DNA from: Camellia lanceoleosa
Lineage: Eukaryota; Streptophyta; Magnoliopsida; Ericales; Theaceae
Reading direction: 5' to 3'
Assembly: GCA_025200525.1 (NCBI GenBank)
Contig: CM045758.1
Location: 62,312,649-62,376,648 of the forward strand
Length of the DNA: 64,000 nt
The notes under the pieces were generated by a model. It worked only from the letters and a program-made list of their open reading frames with translations. It was not told the origin of the DNA and did not search any database. Positions 39,552 to 49,390 of the stretch are shown here, one piece after another; the first letter of the stretch is position 1; each line of letters opens with the position of its first letter. The position numbers and the translations under genes are program-made.

Positions 39552-39951
39552 TGTGGGAGCCGTATAATCAAAGACACGAAGTCTGATACGCACAGGGAGC
39601 CGGGTGTTAAACGGCTCCATTCTGCTCTGCTAAGATGCCGAGTATGACTCTCGGGCCGAGTATACTGGAAAGAGCATGTCAGGATAAAATAAAAGAATGA
39701 ATAAACAATTTAAAAGTAGACTCGCCCCGAGGTCAAGTAATGGCTATAAATACAAGAGCTTCAGATTTATAAAGGTATGTAAGAATTACTTAGAGACTTA
39801 GCAAGCAAGCTTTCTTGAGTGGAACTGACTTGTCCGTCGGAGTGCTACTTCCGGCACCCCCGGCCGGAGTTTGTATTTTTGGAGGTGGCTAGCAGAGGCT
39901 CATTGGCGTCTTCCGGGATCTGAAGGGTATTTCCAAACCACATCCACCACA
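39552..39951 (+). repeat. 5' LTR of E3
   Basis: This 400-bp LTR has TG...CA ends and a TATA box TATAAATA at 39745-39752. Compared with the 3' LTR I count roughly ten substitutions and three or four small indels by eye. Confidence 0.92.
39745..39752 (+). promoter_or_regulatory. TATA box in E3 5' LTR
   Basis: GGC|TATAAATA|CAAG is conserved at 49177-49184 in the 3' LTR. The position, about 200 bases from each end, suits the U3 promoter. Confidence 0.6.
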
Positions 39952-39953
39952 AT

Positions 39954-39971
39954 TGGCGCCGACTGTGGGAA
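39954..39971 (+). other. Primer binding site of E3
   Basis: TGGCGCCGACTGTGGGAA begins two bases after the LTR. TGGCGCCG is complementary to the 3' end of plant tRNA-Asp (from memory), as in Tat and Athila elements. The match beyond eight bases is imperfect. Confidence 0.7.
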
Positions 39972-41134
39972 TACACAAATATATCCAGGGAAGGCGTGAC
40001 CGACGATCCTCCGATAGCCACCGACGCGATCGCACAGGGAGACGACCTCACCCCAAATAATATGCTCGAAAAGAAACCATTGCATCGACGCACCTTGGCG
40101 CTTCGACTGCCAGCGATTCTAGCACAGAGGCGATGCAAGCAACCATGGAACAGCGAACAGACCAAACAGAGTCCGACAAGATCATCGCTGAAACGAACGC
40201 CGCCGCGCGACCGCCTCGAGAAAGCAAAGTCTCACCAGCAAGACTCAAGGTCCTCGGCGATCCCCAAGGGCGGGTCTCGGCGACCTCGCGACCAACAAGA
40301 ATACACCGTGACGCCAGACTCAAAGGATTACGTTGAGGAAGTGACAGAGGACGATGTCGTCAAGAGGCGCCCGCTGACACCGCCCATATGATATACCGCC
40401 GATAGCCCCCGATCAGACATATTCAACCACTTCCAAACCTTCGAAGCGACCACCACCAAGAAAGCGACCGCCCGGAAGCGGTAAGCATCACCTTCGACGA
40501 CTCGCGGCGTCACACTCCTCACGTGGATCCTTGGTTGTCACGCCACGCGTACATAGGTTTACCGTAGAACGCGTCCTTATCGATCGAGGAAGTACTTCAG
40601 AGATCATGTACCATCGAACCTTCATCAAACTCGGGTTCAACGACTGGATCTAACTCGGCCCCTATCCACTATTCACTTCAACGCCACCGAGTATCCATTG
40701 GGAAAATCACCTACCCGTCCGCTGCTCGAGAACGGTGGTCGCGAGTTTTTGGTCGTCGCTACCATCGCCATACAATCTCATCATGGGACGATCGTGGTTA
40801 CATACCCCGCAGCCGCCCCTCAAAGACCTACCACCAATCGCTACGCTTCCCAACAGAGCATGGCGTTGAGCGGATCCGTGGCTCGGCGGTCAGCCAAGCA
40901 TGTTACCTTCTCGCCAGACGCCAAGGAACCGCAAGTAAAATCCGTCGAGGTGCCCGAGAAATCTGGAAGGCGTTGGGCGTCAACCAAACGAAAAAGGCCA
41001 TGGAAGGTTTAGACCGAGTAGACATCGATGGAAGCCCGGAAAAGTTTTTATGATCGGCGTCTCTCGAGCCAGTCGACAAAGAATCGATCACTTTCTTACT
41101 CGCAACCTCGGCGTCTTCGTGGACCCCATATGAA

Positions 41135-41700
41135 ATGCCGAATAGACCCAGCGGTCTCGCGAGATCACCTCAATGTCGACCTCGGTGCAAGCCGATCATT
41201 CGGAAGGTCGGCGATCCTCCGCATGAACACACCGCCGCCGTTGTCGAGGAAGTTGACAAATTGCTTGACGCCGGGCAATCGAGAGGTCACCTATCCCACG
41301 TGGCTCTCCAACACGTGGTGGTAAAAAGAAGAATGGCACTTGGCGTGTGTGTCGATTTCACGGATCAACAAAGCTTGCCCCAAAGATCGCTTTCCTTGCC
41401 TAGAATTGATCAACTCGTCGATGCGACGGCACGCCACCGCCGCATGAGTTTCTCGACGCCTATAGAGGCTACCATCGATCGCCATGAATCCAGATGATCA
41501 GACAAAAGCGCATTCCTCACTCCAAGAGGAACCCTCGCTCTGTGGTCATGCCTTTTGGATTAAAGAATGCAGGGCGACTTACCAACGGTGGTCACTACGA
41601 TGTTCAAAGAACAACTCGGGCACACTATGGAAGTATACATCGGCGACATGGTGGTCAAATCTAAAGAAGAGCAAAACCATATAGCCGATCTGAAAAGACA
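41135..41700 (+). pseudogene. E3 reverse transcriptase fragment
   Basis: The piece at 41240-41470 contains AAVVEEVDKLLDAGQ, VCVDFTD and LPRIDQLVDATARHRRMSF, the gypsy RT blocks. Further, 41555-41570 gives PFGLKNA and 41634-41660 reads YIGDMVVKSKEE where YIDDM is expected, so one catalytic aspartate is replaced by glycine (GGC for GAC). Frame changes occur at about 41275, 41330 and 41460. Confidence 0.85.
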
Positions 41701-42351
41701 TTCGACACCCCACGCAAGTAGAATGAAGTGAATGCTTCCAAATGCGATTCGGGATCGGCTCGCAAATTCCTAGGCTACATCGTCAACCATCGAGGAATCG
41801 AGGCCAACCCGAGGCAAGTTCTGCAATTTTAGAACTTCAGCCTCCGTTCACCAAAGAAGTCCAAAAGTCGATGGGAATGGCATTGCACTCAACAGATTTA
41901 TCACCGATCTCTGGTCGGCTGCAGACAATTCTTTCAAACATTACGCCAGGCGAGCTTTGAATGGTCCGTGGAATGCGAGGCCTTTTAACTGCTCAAGACC
42001 TACCTCGGACGATTCTTCTAACAACACCCGCCACCGGTGATCCCCTCATTTTATATCCGCGCTCGACAGGCTGCCAGCCGTATTGTTAAAAGAGGAGGAG
42101 GGGCAGCAGTAGCCAGGATACTACGTGAGCAAGGCGATGGTGGACGCCAAACACGCCACTTACCTGGAAAAACTCGTCCTAGCTCGTCATGGCAAAGAAG
42201 AAAACGATGCACTACTTCCAAGCACACAAGATCAAGGTGTCGACAGACTTCCTTCGATCAAGATTACTAATGCGAAGCATCGTATGTTTGAAATGGGCTC
42301 GAACTCGGACAATATGACATTCGGTTTCACCCAAAAGCGCAATCAAAGGCG

Positions 42352-42672
42352 GTGCTTGCCGACTTTGTGGCCGAATTCACAGGAGGGCTCGCCGACCTCA
42401 AGCCTGGGGATCTCCAGCCAAAAGCCGAAGCTACGTCAAAGCCAGATTGGAGAGTCTACGTTGGGGACATCTGGCAGTTATACTGCGATGGATCGTCTAA
42501 CCAGCGGGGAAGCGGCGCGGGCGTCGTAATTATGTCCCCAGACGGCGCAGTCATTGAACAGGCCGTCAAACTCGGCTTCGAAGCATCAAATAACGAGGCC
42601 GAATATGAAGCCCTTTTAGCCGGACTCACGGAACGCACATGTTCTCGTGCACGCATTGTTGGTGTTTTGTGA
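42352..42672 (+). pseudogene. E3 RNase H fragment
   Basis: This frame reads LADFVAEFTGGLADLKP, then WRVYVGDIWQLYCDGSSNQR, GSGAGVVIMSPDGAVIEQAV and NNEAEYEALLAGL. The DGSSN, GAGVV and NNEAEYEAL blocks are the RNase H core (catalytic Asp and Glu present). The extra residues between VYV and DGSS suggest a small insertion. The frame then shifts. Confidence 0.85.
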
Positions 42673-43079
42673 CTCAAAGTTGGTAATCAACCATGAAGGG
42701 GAGTATCTGACGAGAGATGGCGCATGGCGGCCTATATGAAAACGGCTAGCTCGTTGGCGAGATTCGACCATCACGAACTAAACCAAATAACGCGACCAAA
42801 ATACACACGCGGATGCCACAGCTTGCTTGGCCTCCGCCATCAACTCCGAGCTCAAACGCACATCGAAGTGGGCTTCGTCCGAACCGATGTCGGCCCGGAG
42901 GAGACCCACATCAATATCATAGAATCCGCTCCAAGTTGGAAGGACCCCATTGCTGCGTTCCTTTCTTGAACAACTCCCGAGGATAAAAAAGAAGCACACA
43001 AGCTGCGAAACAAGGCTCTGCGATACTACCTTGATCCACAAGGGGGACTTTATAAAAAATCCCTCTCCGGCCCATACCT

Positions 43080-44159
43080 GGAATGCGTGCACCCGGACAG
43101 AGTAGAGGAGCCGCTCAGCGAGATACATGAAGGCAAATTGTGGTGCACATTCAGGGCTCCCTTGCCCATCGGGCGATAACGCAGGGATATTACTGGCCGA
43201 CTATGAGGGCCGACGCACAAAATTATGTGAAGAAATGTGAACAATGCCAAAAGTTTTCCCCACTAACCCATCAACCGGCAGAAGCTTTGAATTCAATCAG
43301 TAGCCCCTGGCCGTTTGCTCAGTGGGGACTTGATATCGTAGGACCACTGCCCAGGGCCCCAGGGAACAAGCGATTTCTAATCGTAGCAACAGACTATTTC
43401 ACGAAGTGGGTCGAAGCAGAGGCTCTAACCCATATACGAGATTCCGACATTAAGCGTTTTGTGTGGAGAAACATCATTACAAGATTCGGCATTCCAAGAG
43501 CATTGATCTCAGATAATGGCTTTCGGTTCGTATGGCGTGTCTGCAAGGCTGCGGCAAATACGGAATTGTGCCTTACTTTTCTACGCCAGCCTACCCCCAA
43601 AGTAACGGTCAGGCGGAAGCTTCGAACAAATCCATCTTGGACGGTATCAAAAAGAGGCTGGAAAACGCTAAGGGCAAGTGGGTCGAAGAGTTGCCAAGCG
43701 TACTATGGGCCCATCGAACGACGCCGAGACGATCCACCGGAGAAACACCGTTTGCCTTGTGCTTCGGAACCCAGGCAATCTTACCCCCAGAGATCGGCCT
43801 ACCAACCCTCAGATCGCAAGCCTTCGACACGGGACGGAACGACATGATGCTTGCTTTGGACCTGGTTCTGATTGAAGAACGAAGAGATCGTGCCTTGGCA
43901 TCCATGGCTCGCTATCAACAGCAGCTCGCTAAGTCATACAATCGAAAGTCCAAGCTACCGCCACGATCCAGGAGAGCTGGTCCTCAAGAAGGTGCTACCG
44001 GCCGATCGGAGGCCGACCGATGGAAAGCTTGGTCCAAACTGGGACGGCCCCTATCAAATAGATTCCGTTGCGAACAGGGCGTGTCGGTTGTCGACATGTC
44101 GTGAAGAAGCACGCCACGACCGTGGAATTCGACACATCTACGAAAAATTTTATCAATGA
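43080..44159 (+). pseudogene. E3 integrase fragment
   Basis: Frame 43140-43530 contains the end of the zinc-binding motif (VKKCEQCQKF), WPFAQWGLDIVGPLPRAPGN with the first catalytic Asp, FLIVATDYFTKWVEAEAL and ISDNG with the second. Frame 43532-44104 carries TPAYPQSNGQAEASNKSIL with the catalytic Glu, WAHRTTPRRSTGETPF and the arm of the C-terminal region. Frame 43872-44159 ends with GELVLKKVLPADRRPTDGKL, GPNWDGPYQI and YEKFYQ stop. Two frameshifts (about 43540 and 43960) split the protein. Confidence 0.88.
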
Positions 44160-44251
44160 CCCGACCTGTGGGCTTGATATTTGTACACAATATCCTCGTA
44201 AATCCAACATCTCGCATTTTTGCATGATTAAGCTCAACACTTCAAAATCTA

Positions 44252-45565
44252 ACAAGTCTCCGGATTCGGAGCCCCTTTGGTGAATGACATCTTAGGGCCG
44301 AACAAGTCTCCGGATTCGGAGCCCCTTTGGTGAATGACATCTTAGGGCCAAAACAAGTCTCCGGATTCGGAGCGCCCTTCGTGGATGTCACGATTGGCCA
44401 AAACAAGTCTCCGGATTCGGAGCGCCCTTCGTGGATGTCACGATTGGCCAGAATAAGTCTCCGGATTCGAGCCCTTGATGAATGACATCTTAGGGCCAAA
44501 CAAGTCTCCGGATTCGGAGCCCCTTTGGTGAATGACATCTTAGGGCCGAACAAGTCTCCGGATTCGGAGCGCCCTTCGTGGATGTCACGATTGGCCAAAA
44601 CAAGTCTCCGGATTCGGAGCGCCCTTCGTGGATGTCACGATTGGCCAGAATAAGTCTCCGGATTCGGAGCCCCTTCGGTGAATGACATCTTAGGGCCAAA
44701 CAAGTCTCCGGATTCGGAGCCCCTTTGGTGAATGACATCTTAGGGCCGAACAAGTCTCCGGATTCGGAGCGCCCTTCGTGGATGTCACGATTGGCCAAAA
44801 CAAGTCTCCGAATGCGGAGCCCCTTTGGTGAATGACATCTTAGTGCCGAACAAGTCTCCGGATTCGAGCCCCTTTGGTGAATGACATCTTAGGGCGAACA
44901 AGTCTCCGGATTCGGGCGCCTTCGTGGATGTCACGATTGGCCAAAACAAGTCTCCGGATTCGAGCGCCGTGGATGTCACGATTGGCGAGAATAAGTCTCC
45001 GGATTGAGCCTTGATGAATGACATCTTAGGGCCGAACAAGTCTCCGGATTCGGAGCCCCTTTGGTGAATGACATCTTAGGGCCGAACAAGTCTCCGGATT
45101 CGGAGCGCCCTTCGTGGATGTCACGATTGGCCAGAACAGGTCTCCGGCTTCGGAGCCCCCTTTGGTGAATGACATCTTAGGGCCGAACAAGTCTCCGGAT
45201 TCGGAGCCCCTTTGGTGAATGACATCTTAGGGCCGAACAAGTCTCCGGATTCGGAGCGCCCTTCGTGGATGTCACGATTGGCCAAAACAAGTCTCCAAAT
45301 TCGGAGCACCCTTCGTGGATGTCACGACTGGTTCAGAGCGTCCTTTGGGGCATGACACCTTAGGGCCGAACAAGTCTCCGGATTCGGAGCGCCCTTCGTG
45401 GATGTCACGATTGGCCAGAACAGGTCTCCGGCTTCGGAGCCCCCTTTGATGCATGACACCTTAAAGCCGAATAAGTCTCCAAATTCGGAGCACCCTTCGT
45501 GGATGTCACGACTGGTTCAGAGCGTCCTTTGGGGCGTGACACCTTGGGGCCGAATAAGTCTCCGA
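44252..45565 (+). repeat. About 50-bp minisatellite with two alternating unit types (AABB)
   Basis: Some 26 units all start AA(C/T)AAGTCTCCGGATTCGGAGC. Type A continues CCCTTTGGTGAATGACATC; type B continues GCCCTTCGTGGATGTCACG. Reading order is AABB AABB AAB AABB AAB AAB and then longer variants. Units near 44451, 44896-44990 and 45287-45540 are trimmed or extended. It sits between pol and the antisense gene. Confidence 0.92.
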
Positions 45566-45599
45566 ACGATTATACCACGTAGTGCACATTATTTTAATG

Positions 45600-46260
45600 A
45601 GCGCCTAAATATTACAATAAAGTGTATCGAACGCCGAGTTCTCGCCAACGCCGAAGCGATTTATTAATCTATTCGCTACATAATAAGCGATGCCTCGGCG
45701 GATCTGCGGTTTAACATATTCGCGAACGCCGAGCCTCGCCAGCGCAAGCGGTTATTAATCTATTCGCTACATAATAAACGATGCCTCGGCGGATCTCGGT
45801 TTAACGATTCGGCTTAAGCGCTCGAGCCTCGCCAGCGCAAGGGCGGTTATTAATCTATTCGCTACATAATAAACGATGCCTCGGCGGATCTGCGGTTTAA
45901 CATATTCGCGAACGCCGAGCCCTGGCCAACGCAAGGGCAGATTTATTAATCTATTCGGCTACATAATAAACGATGCCTCGGCCAGATCTCTGGTTTAACG
46001 TATTCGGCTTAAGCGCTCGAGCCCTGGCCAACGCAAGGGCAGATTTATTAATCTATTCGGCTACATAATAAACGATGCCTCGGCCAGATCTCTGGTTTAA
46101 CGTATTCGGCTTAAGCGCTCGAGCCCTGGCCAACGCAAGGGCAGATTTATTAATCTATTCGGCTAAGCACTCAACGATGCCTCGGCCAGCCCTCTGGTCT
46201 AAAATATTCGGCTTAAGCGCTCGAGCCCTGGCCAACGCAAGGGCAGATCTAGCCCGTGTG
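45600..46260 (+). repeat. 91-102 bp tandem repeat
   Basis: Units containing TTATTAATCTATTCG, ATGCCTCGGC and GGTTTAAC recur at 45660, 45752, 45847, 45943, 46045 and 46147. The first three units are shorter (91-96 bases) than the last (102 bases), mainly by differences at CTGG/CCAG positions. Confidence 0.9.
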
Positions 46261-46339
46261 AACTATTTGGCCAACCATTTGGCCTTTCACGCTCGAGCCG
46301 AGCCATCCCAGGGAACCGGCATATTTGGTTAATTGTTTT

Positions 46340-46510
46340 AACATTGTATAATTACAAAAAACAAAACATCACCATAAAACTGCGGAGACATCAGCACATT
46401 GCGCATAAATTGCTAACATTGTATAATTACAAAAAACAAAACATCACCATAAAACTGCGGAGACATCAGCACATTGCGCATAAATTGCTAACATTTTATA
46501 AATACAAAAA
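46340..46510 (+). repeat. 75-bp tandem duplication
   Basis: AACATTGTATAATTAC starts at 46340 and 46415, a spacing of 75 bases with no difference noticed. A third, partial copy begins near 46490. Confidence 0.9.
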
Positions 46511-46568
46511 GTATCAACGTCCATTGCTGTATCATAAACACAAAATAACAAAATAAAGGAGAGAAATA

Positions 46569-47051
46569 TCAAGCCTCCGAATCTGTCTCCTATGGCTCGA
46601 TGTCTACTTGCTCATACGGTATTGGAACATTGAGGCAATGCCACCGCAGCAGGGGCCTTGTGCCAACCATGTTTGAATCCCCGATTCTCAAACCGGGAGA
46701 CCTGGTCCACATACTCGGCAAGCCCAGCCTCTTTCCCGGCTTCGAAACCTTTTGACTCGGCACTCTCTTTCGCCACTTTCACCTCTGCCAACTCGGCCTC
46801 CAGGCCAGTAACGGCTTTTCTGGATAAGCAAAGTGCAGCTTCCAAGTCGTCGGCCTTCTTCTCGGCCTCCGCTCAACTTATCCGCATCACGAGCTTTCCA
46901 CCGCAAGATTCTGCCCGAAAGCTTCAGTTCGCTCTTAAAACCTCGTCCCCGGCATTTTTCCTCCGGCCCTCCGCTTGCCCTCGCAAGCGCCTGATCTCCT
47001 TGATGGCGTCGAGATGGCGGCGGCCCACATCGGCTATCCTACCAACGGCCT
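46569..47051 (-). pseudogene. Second exon of E3 antisense ORF (coiled-coil tail)
   Basis: On the minus strand, a strong acceptor (TTCTTTTGCAG) ends at 47052. Then comes AVGRIADVGRRHLDAIKEIR, charged heptad-like sequence, EAALCLSRKAVTGLEAELAE and VKVAKESAESKGFEAGKEAG, followed by AEYVDQVSRFENRGFKHGWH. Such coiled-coil tails are common after the putative gypsy-type transposon domain. A frameshift near 46940-46860 and stops (about 46893; TAG at 46590-46592) break it. The donor was not identified with confidence. Confidence 0.6.
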
Positions 47052-47232
47052 GCAAAAGAACAATTCAAAACAAGCGCAACGCGAACAGCGTTCGAATGAA
47101 AGAAAAATCGAATACACACAAAAGGGCCGATCGCGCTAACATTGTCGCATCCGAATCCGGCTCGGTAGGAAAGCCTCCGTATCGAGCGGTAATGACAAAG
47201 ACGCGTTGCCACCGAACGCGACCTCCGGGTCA

Positions 47233-48624
47233 TTAAGCCGAGGCATCCGATAGAACCGGCATATTTCTCACCTTCGGTCGAATCACAACGGGCACGACCT
47301 CACCCGGACCCACCCTTCGAGCACGTTTGCCGGACTGATGTTCTAACCCGACCTCAGGCTCTCTAGGGGGTTGCTCCGGCGTTCCCTCAACATCCTGGAC
47401 GGCTCCCCCAACCCCGATTCGCATCCTTATTCGCCTCCTCGGCAATTTGCAAGGATTTCGATTCAACAAGCGGGAGGAATCTTTGAGATTCAACGAAGGC
47501 GGTTCGGTCGAAAGGCCCTCCGCTCTTCTCCTTGCGGCTAACCTCTCCGCATTCGCCTTCTTAGCAAGCTTTGTCAGGCTTAACCCAGCCATGCCAGCGG
47601 GGCCTGAGACGGAAGGGTCGTCTGTACGTTGAAGAGCGTCGACAACAAGATCGTTCCCCCGAACCAAAGCAGTGGGACGATCGTCAGAACCCAATACCTC
47701 CTCAGATTCGGCCTCCGAGCAATCTGACGATAGCGGTACTTCCGTACTCTCCGAATCGGACCCTTCAAATCCTATCTGTCTAAAATTTTTGAAGTTGGAC
47801 AAAATACGGGCGACGAGAAAATCTTCCCCTTCCGGAATCGGTATATTGTCCGCAGCCGAAAAGGTCGTGTACGTAGGCTCGTAGCAAAGCAGAACGTGAG
47901 CCGCTCTTCCCTGCTTATAAAGACTGCGACGGCCGAAATAATTAAGAGCAATCCTGATGTCGGAAAGAACGGCGTCGTTAGTTGAAGTTAGGACTTTTTT
48001 CAACTCGTTCCCTGCATAAGATAAGCCGTGAGATTCAAGAAAATAGGGTATGGCAGATACAAATGTACAATATGAGCAAAAGGGCATTCGGCGACCTGGT
48101 TCGCCCCTACGTCTAGGAATAGGATCGACGCGATCCTCCCCCTCGCCGAATTCCCAGTTACCACGGACAACGACCATGACATCATCAACTCGTTTTCCAG
48201 AGCTGGAAAGCATAGTGATCAACTGATGATCTGTGTCCTTAGCTCTGAGAAAGTAACGTCCGTGCCGGCCAGAGGATCTGGCCAGAGCATAACAGTGCCG
48301 AATGGCAGGAATGCCAAGATTAATACCAAGGCGACGGTTCAGCGCCACGACCCCCATTATGATTCTAAAGAAATTTACATTGGGCTGGGAAGGGATCAAA
48401 TCCCAATGGCGAAGAACAGCCCTCAGAAGCGGGTGAAGAGGAAAGCGAACTCCCGCCTCTGCGATCGACAAAAGGGGTATGACAATCGAGTTTTCTTCCT
48501 CTCTCTCCATGTCGAGAGTGCGGTCAGCCACTAACGATAGGTGCACATCGTCAGGAATGGAGAAATGGCGTCTAAAATCAACGACTCGACCCGGAGAAAG
48601 AAGGTCTCTTAAATACTTCGCCAT
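47233..48624 (-). CDS. Antisense ORF of E3, putative gypsy-type transposon domain protein (463 aa)
   Basis: This is an uninterrupted 463-codon frame opposite to pol, between the tandem repeats and the 3' LTR. Residues about 50-155 (VIPLLSIAEAGVRFPLHPLL, AVLRHWDLIPSQPNVNFFRI, MGVVALNRRLG) match the pattern of the putative gypsy-type transposon (Transposase_28) family, in which hydrophobic blocks surround FPL, L-PSQ and the RI/LGI stretches. The middle is cysteine/aromatic rich. Residues about 285-330 are acidic (EGSDSESTEVPLSSDCSEAE), and basic runs KLPRRRIRMR and GKRARR could be nuclear signals. No catalytic motif is visible and the role is unknown; despite the family name no transposase activity is established. 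The start ATG at 48622-48624 is the first in frame. The frame stops at TAA, or splices to 47051. Confidence 0.7.
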   Translation of the reverse strand: MAKYLRDLLSPGRVVDFRRHFSIPDDVHLSLVADRTLDMEREEENSIVIPLLSIAEAGVRFPLHPLLRAVLRHWDLIPSQPNVNFFRIIMGVVALNRRLGINLGIPAIRHCYALARSSGRHGRYFLRAKDTDHQLITMLSSSGKRVDDVMVVVRGNWEFGEGEDRVDPIPRRRGEPGRRMPFCSYCTFVSAIPYFLESHGLSYAGNELKKVLTSTNDAVLSDIRIALNYFGRRSLYKQGRAAHVLLCYEPTYTTFSAADNIPIPEGEDFLVARILSNFKNFRQIGFEGSDSESTEVPLSSDCSEAESEEVLGSDDRPTALVRGNDLVVDALQRTDDPSVSGPAGMAGLSLTKLAKKANAERLAARRRAEGLSTEPPSLNLKDSSRLLNRNPCKLPRRRIRMRIGVGGAVQDVEGTPEQPPREPEVGLEHQSGKRARRVGPGEVVPVVIRPKVRNMPVLSDASA

Positions 48625-48967
48625 AATCTATTGATTATAAGAATACGTGTGGGGGTAAACAAATTACGAAAAGATTCAGAGTCGAGAAGAGGAAAACTTA
48701 CAAAAAATGAAGAATATCGCAGATGGAAGGATTGCAAGGATGAATCGAAGAGCAGTCTAGCGGCCCGCGTCATAGAACCTGAATCCGAAGGGATACCAGG
48801 CTTCAAGTCATAATGAATAGGCGTGCACGGAGGGACGGGAATCTGAAGCGACGATTCAAGGGGGAGTAATTAAACAACCGCGAAATAAATCTAAAGCCCC
48901 AAGAACTTCGGTTTGTAGTATTTGAAAATCAGAGCCAAGCACCTCGTCCAAATGCCGTTGACAAGAT
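48625..48967. other. Spacer between antisense ORF and 3' LTR of E3
   Basis: No gene was recognised. It should hold the promoter and leader of the antisense transcript. No convincing TATA box was found. Confidence 0.4.
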
Positions 48968-48981
48968 GCTTGGGGGGCAAT
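48968..48981 (+). other. Polypurine tract of E3
   Basis: GCTTGGGGGGCAAT directly precedes the 3' LTR start TGTGGG. Confidence 0.65.
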
Positions 48982-49385
48982 TGTGGGAGCCGTATAATCA
49001 AAGACACGAAGTCTGATACGCACAGGGAGCCGGGTGTTAAACGGCTCCATTCTGCTCTGCTAAGATGCCGAGTATGACTCTCGGGCCGAGTATACTGGAA
49101 AGAGCATGTCAGGATAAAATAAAAGAATGAATAAACAATTTAAAAGTAGACTCTGGCCCCGAGGCTGGCGAATGGCTATAAATACAAGAGCTTCAGATTT
49201 ATAAAGGTATGTAAGAATTACTTCTAGAGACTTAGCAAGCAAGCTTTCTTGAGAGGAACTGACTTGTCCGTCGGAGTGCTAATTCCGGCACCCCCGACCG
49301 GAGTTTGTATTTTTGCAGGTGACTAGCAGAGGCTCATTGGCGTCTTCCGGGATCTGAAGAGTATTTCCAAACCACATTCACCACA
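48982..49385 (+). repeat. 3' LTR of E3
   Basis: This 404-bp repeat is collinear with 39552-39951, with a TATA box at 49177-49184. Differences include CTCTGGCCCC versus CTCGCCCC and GAGGCTGGCGAATGG versus GAGGTCAAGTAATGG. Confidence 0.92.
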
Positions 49386-49390
49386 CTATT

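Larger units (their letters stand above)
40460..44160 (+). pseudogene. E3 pol polyprotein (protease, RT, RNase H, integrase), broken
   Basis: Pieces in all three frames follow pol order. Protease-like: ITFDDS at about 40490, TIEPSSNSG-like for the active site, MYHRTFIKLGFNDW near 40608, then WALH/PSTYHQSLRFPTEHGV near 40829. RT is at 41135-41700, RNase H at 42352-42672, integrase at 43080-44159. Frames change every 50-200 bases, mostly through 1-2 nt indels, so no intact protein can be made. Because integrase follows RT/RNase H, this is Ty3/gypsy and not copia. Gag should precede protease but is absent. Confidence 0.85.
39552..49385 (+). mobile_element. E3, Tat-like Ty3/gypsy element with antisense ORF
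   Basis: LTRs 39552-39951 and 48982-49385 start TGTGGGAGCC and end CCACA, flanked by a perfect 5-bp duplication CTATT (39547-39551 and 49386-49390). A PBS follows at 39954 and a polypurine tract precedes the 3' LTR. Gag is missing, because protease-like sequence starts within about 500 bases of the PBS. Pol (about 40460-44160) has many small indels. Then come two tandem-repeat arrays and an antisense gene (46569-48624). Total length is 9834 bp. The aspartate-tRNA type PBS start (TGGCGCCG), the sequence of pol and the antisense ORF place it in the Tat lineage. It inserted into copia-2. Confidence 0.92.

Noticed and set aside
44242..45454. Minus-strand frames with repeated SESGDLF-like peptides, superficially a repeat protein
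   Set aside because: They are translations of the 50-base minisatellite; the reading cycles through three frames and differs between segments, with no independent coding sign.
44252..46510. Could the regularly spaced repeats be a CRISPR array?
   Set aside because: Units are directly contiguous without unique spacers, lie inside an LTR element, and the genome is eukaryotic.
46658..47236. 192-residue plus-strand frame
   Set aside because: It is the shadow of the antisense coiled-coil exon, which has the family-like pattern on the other strand.
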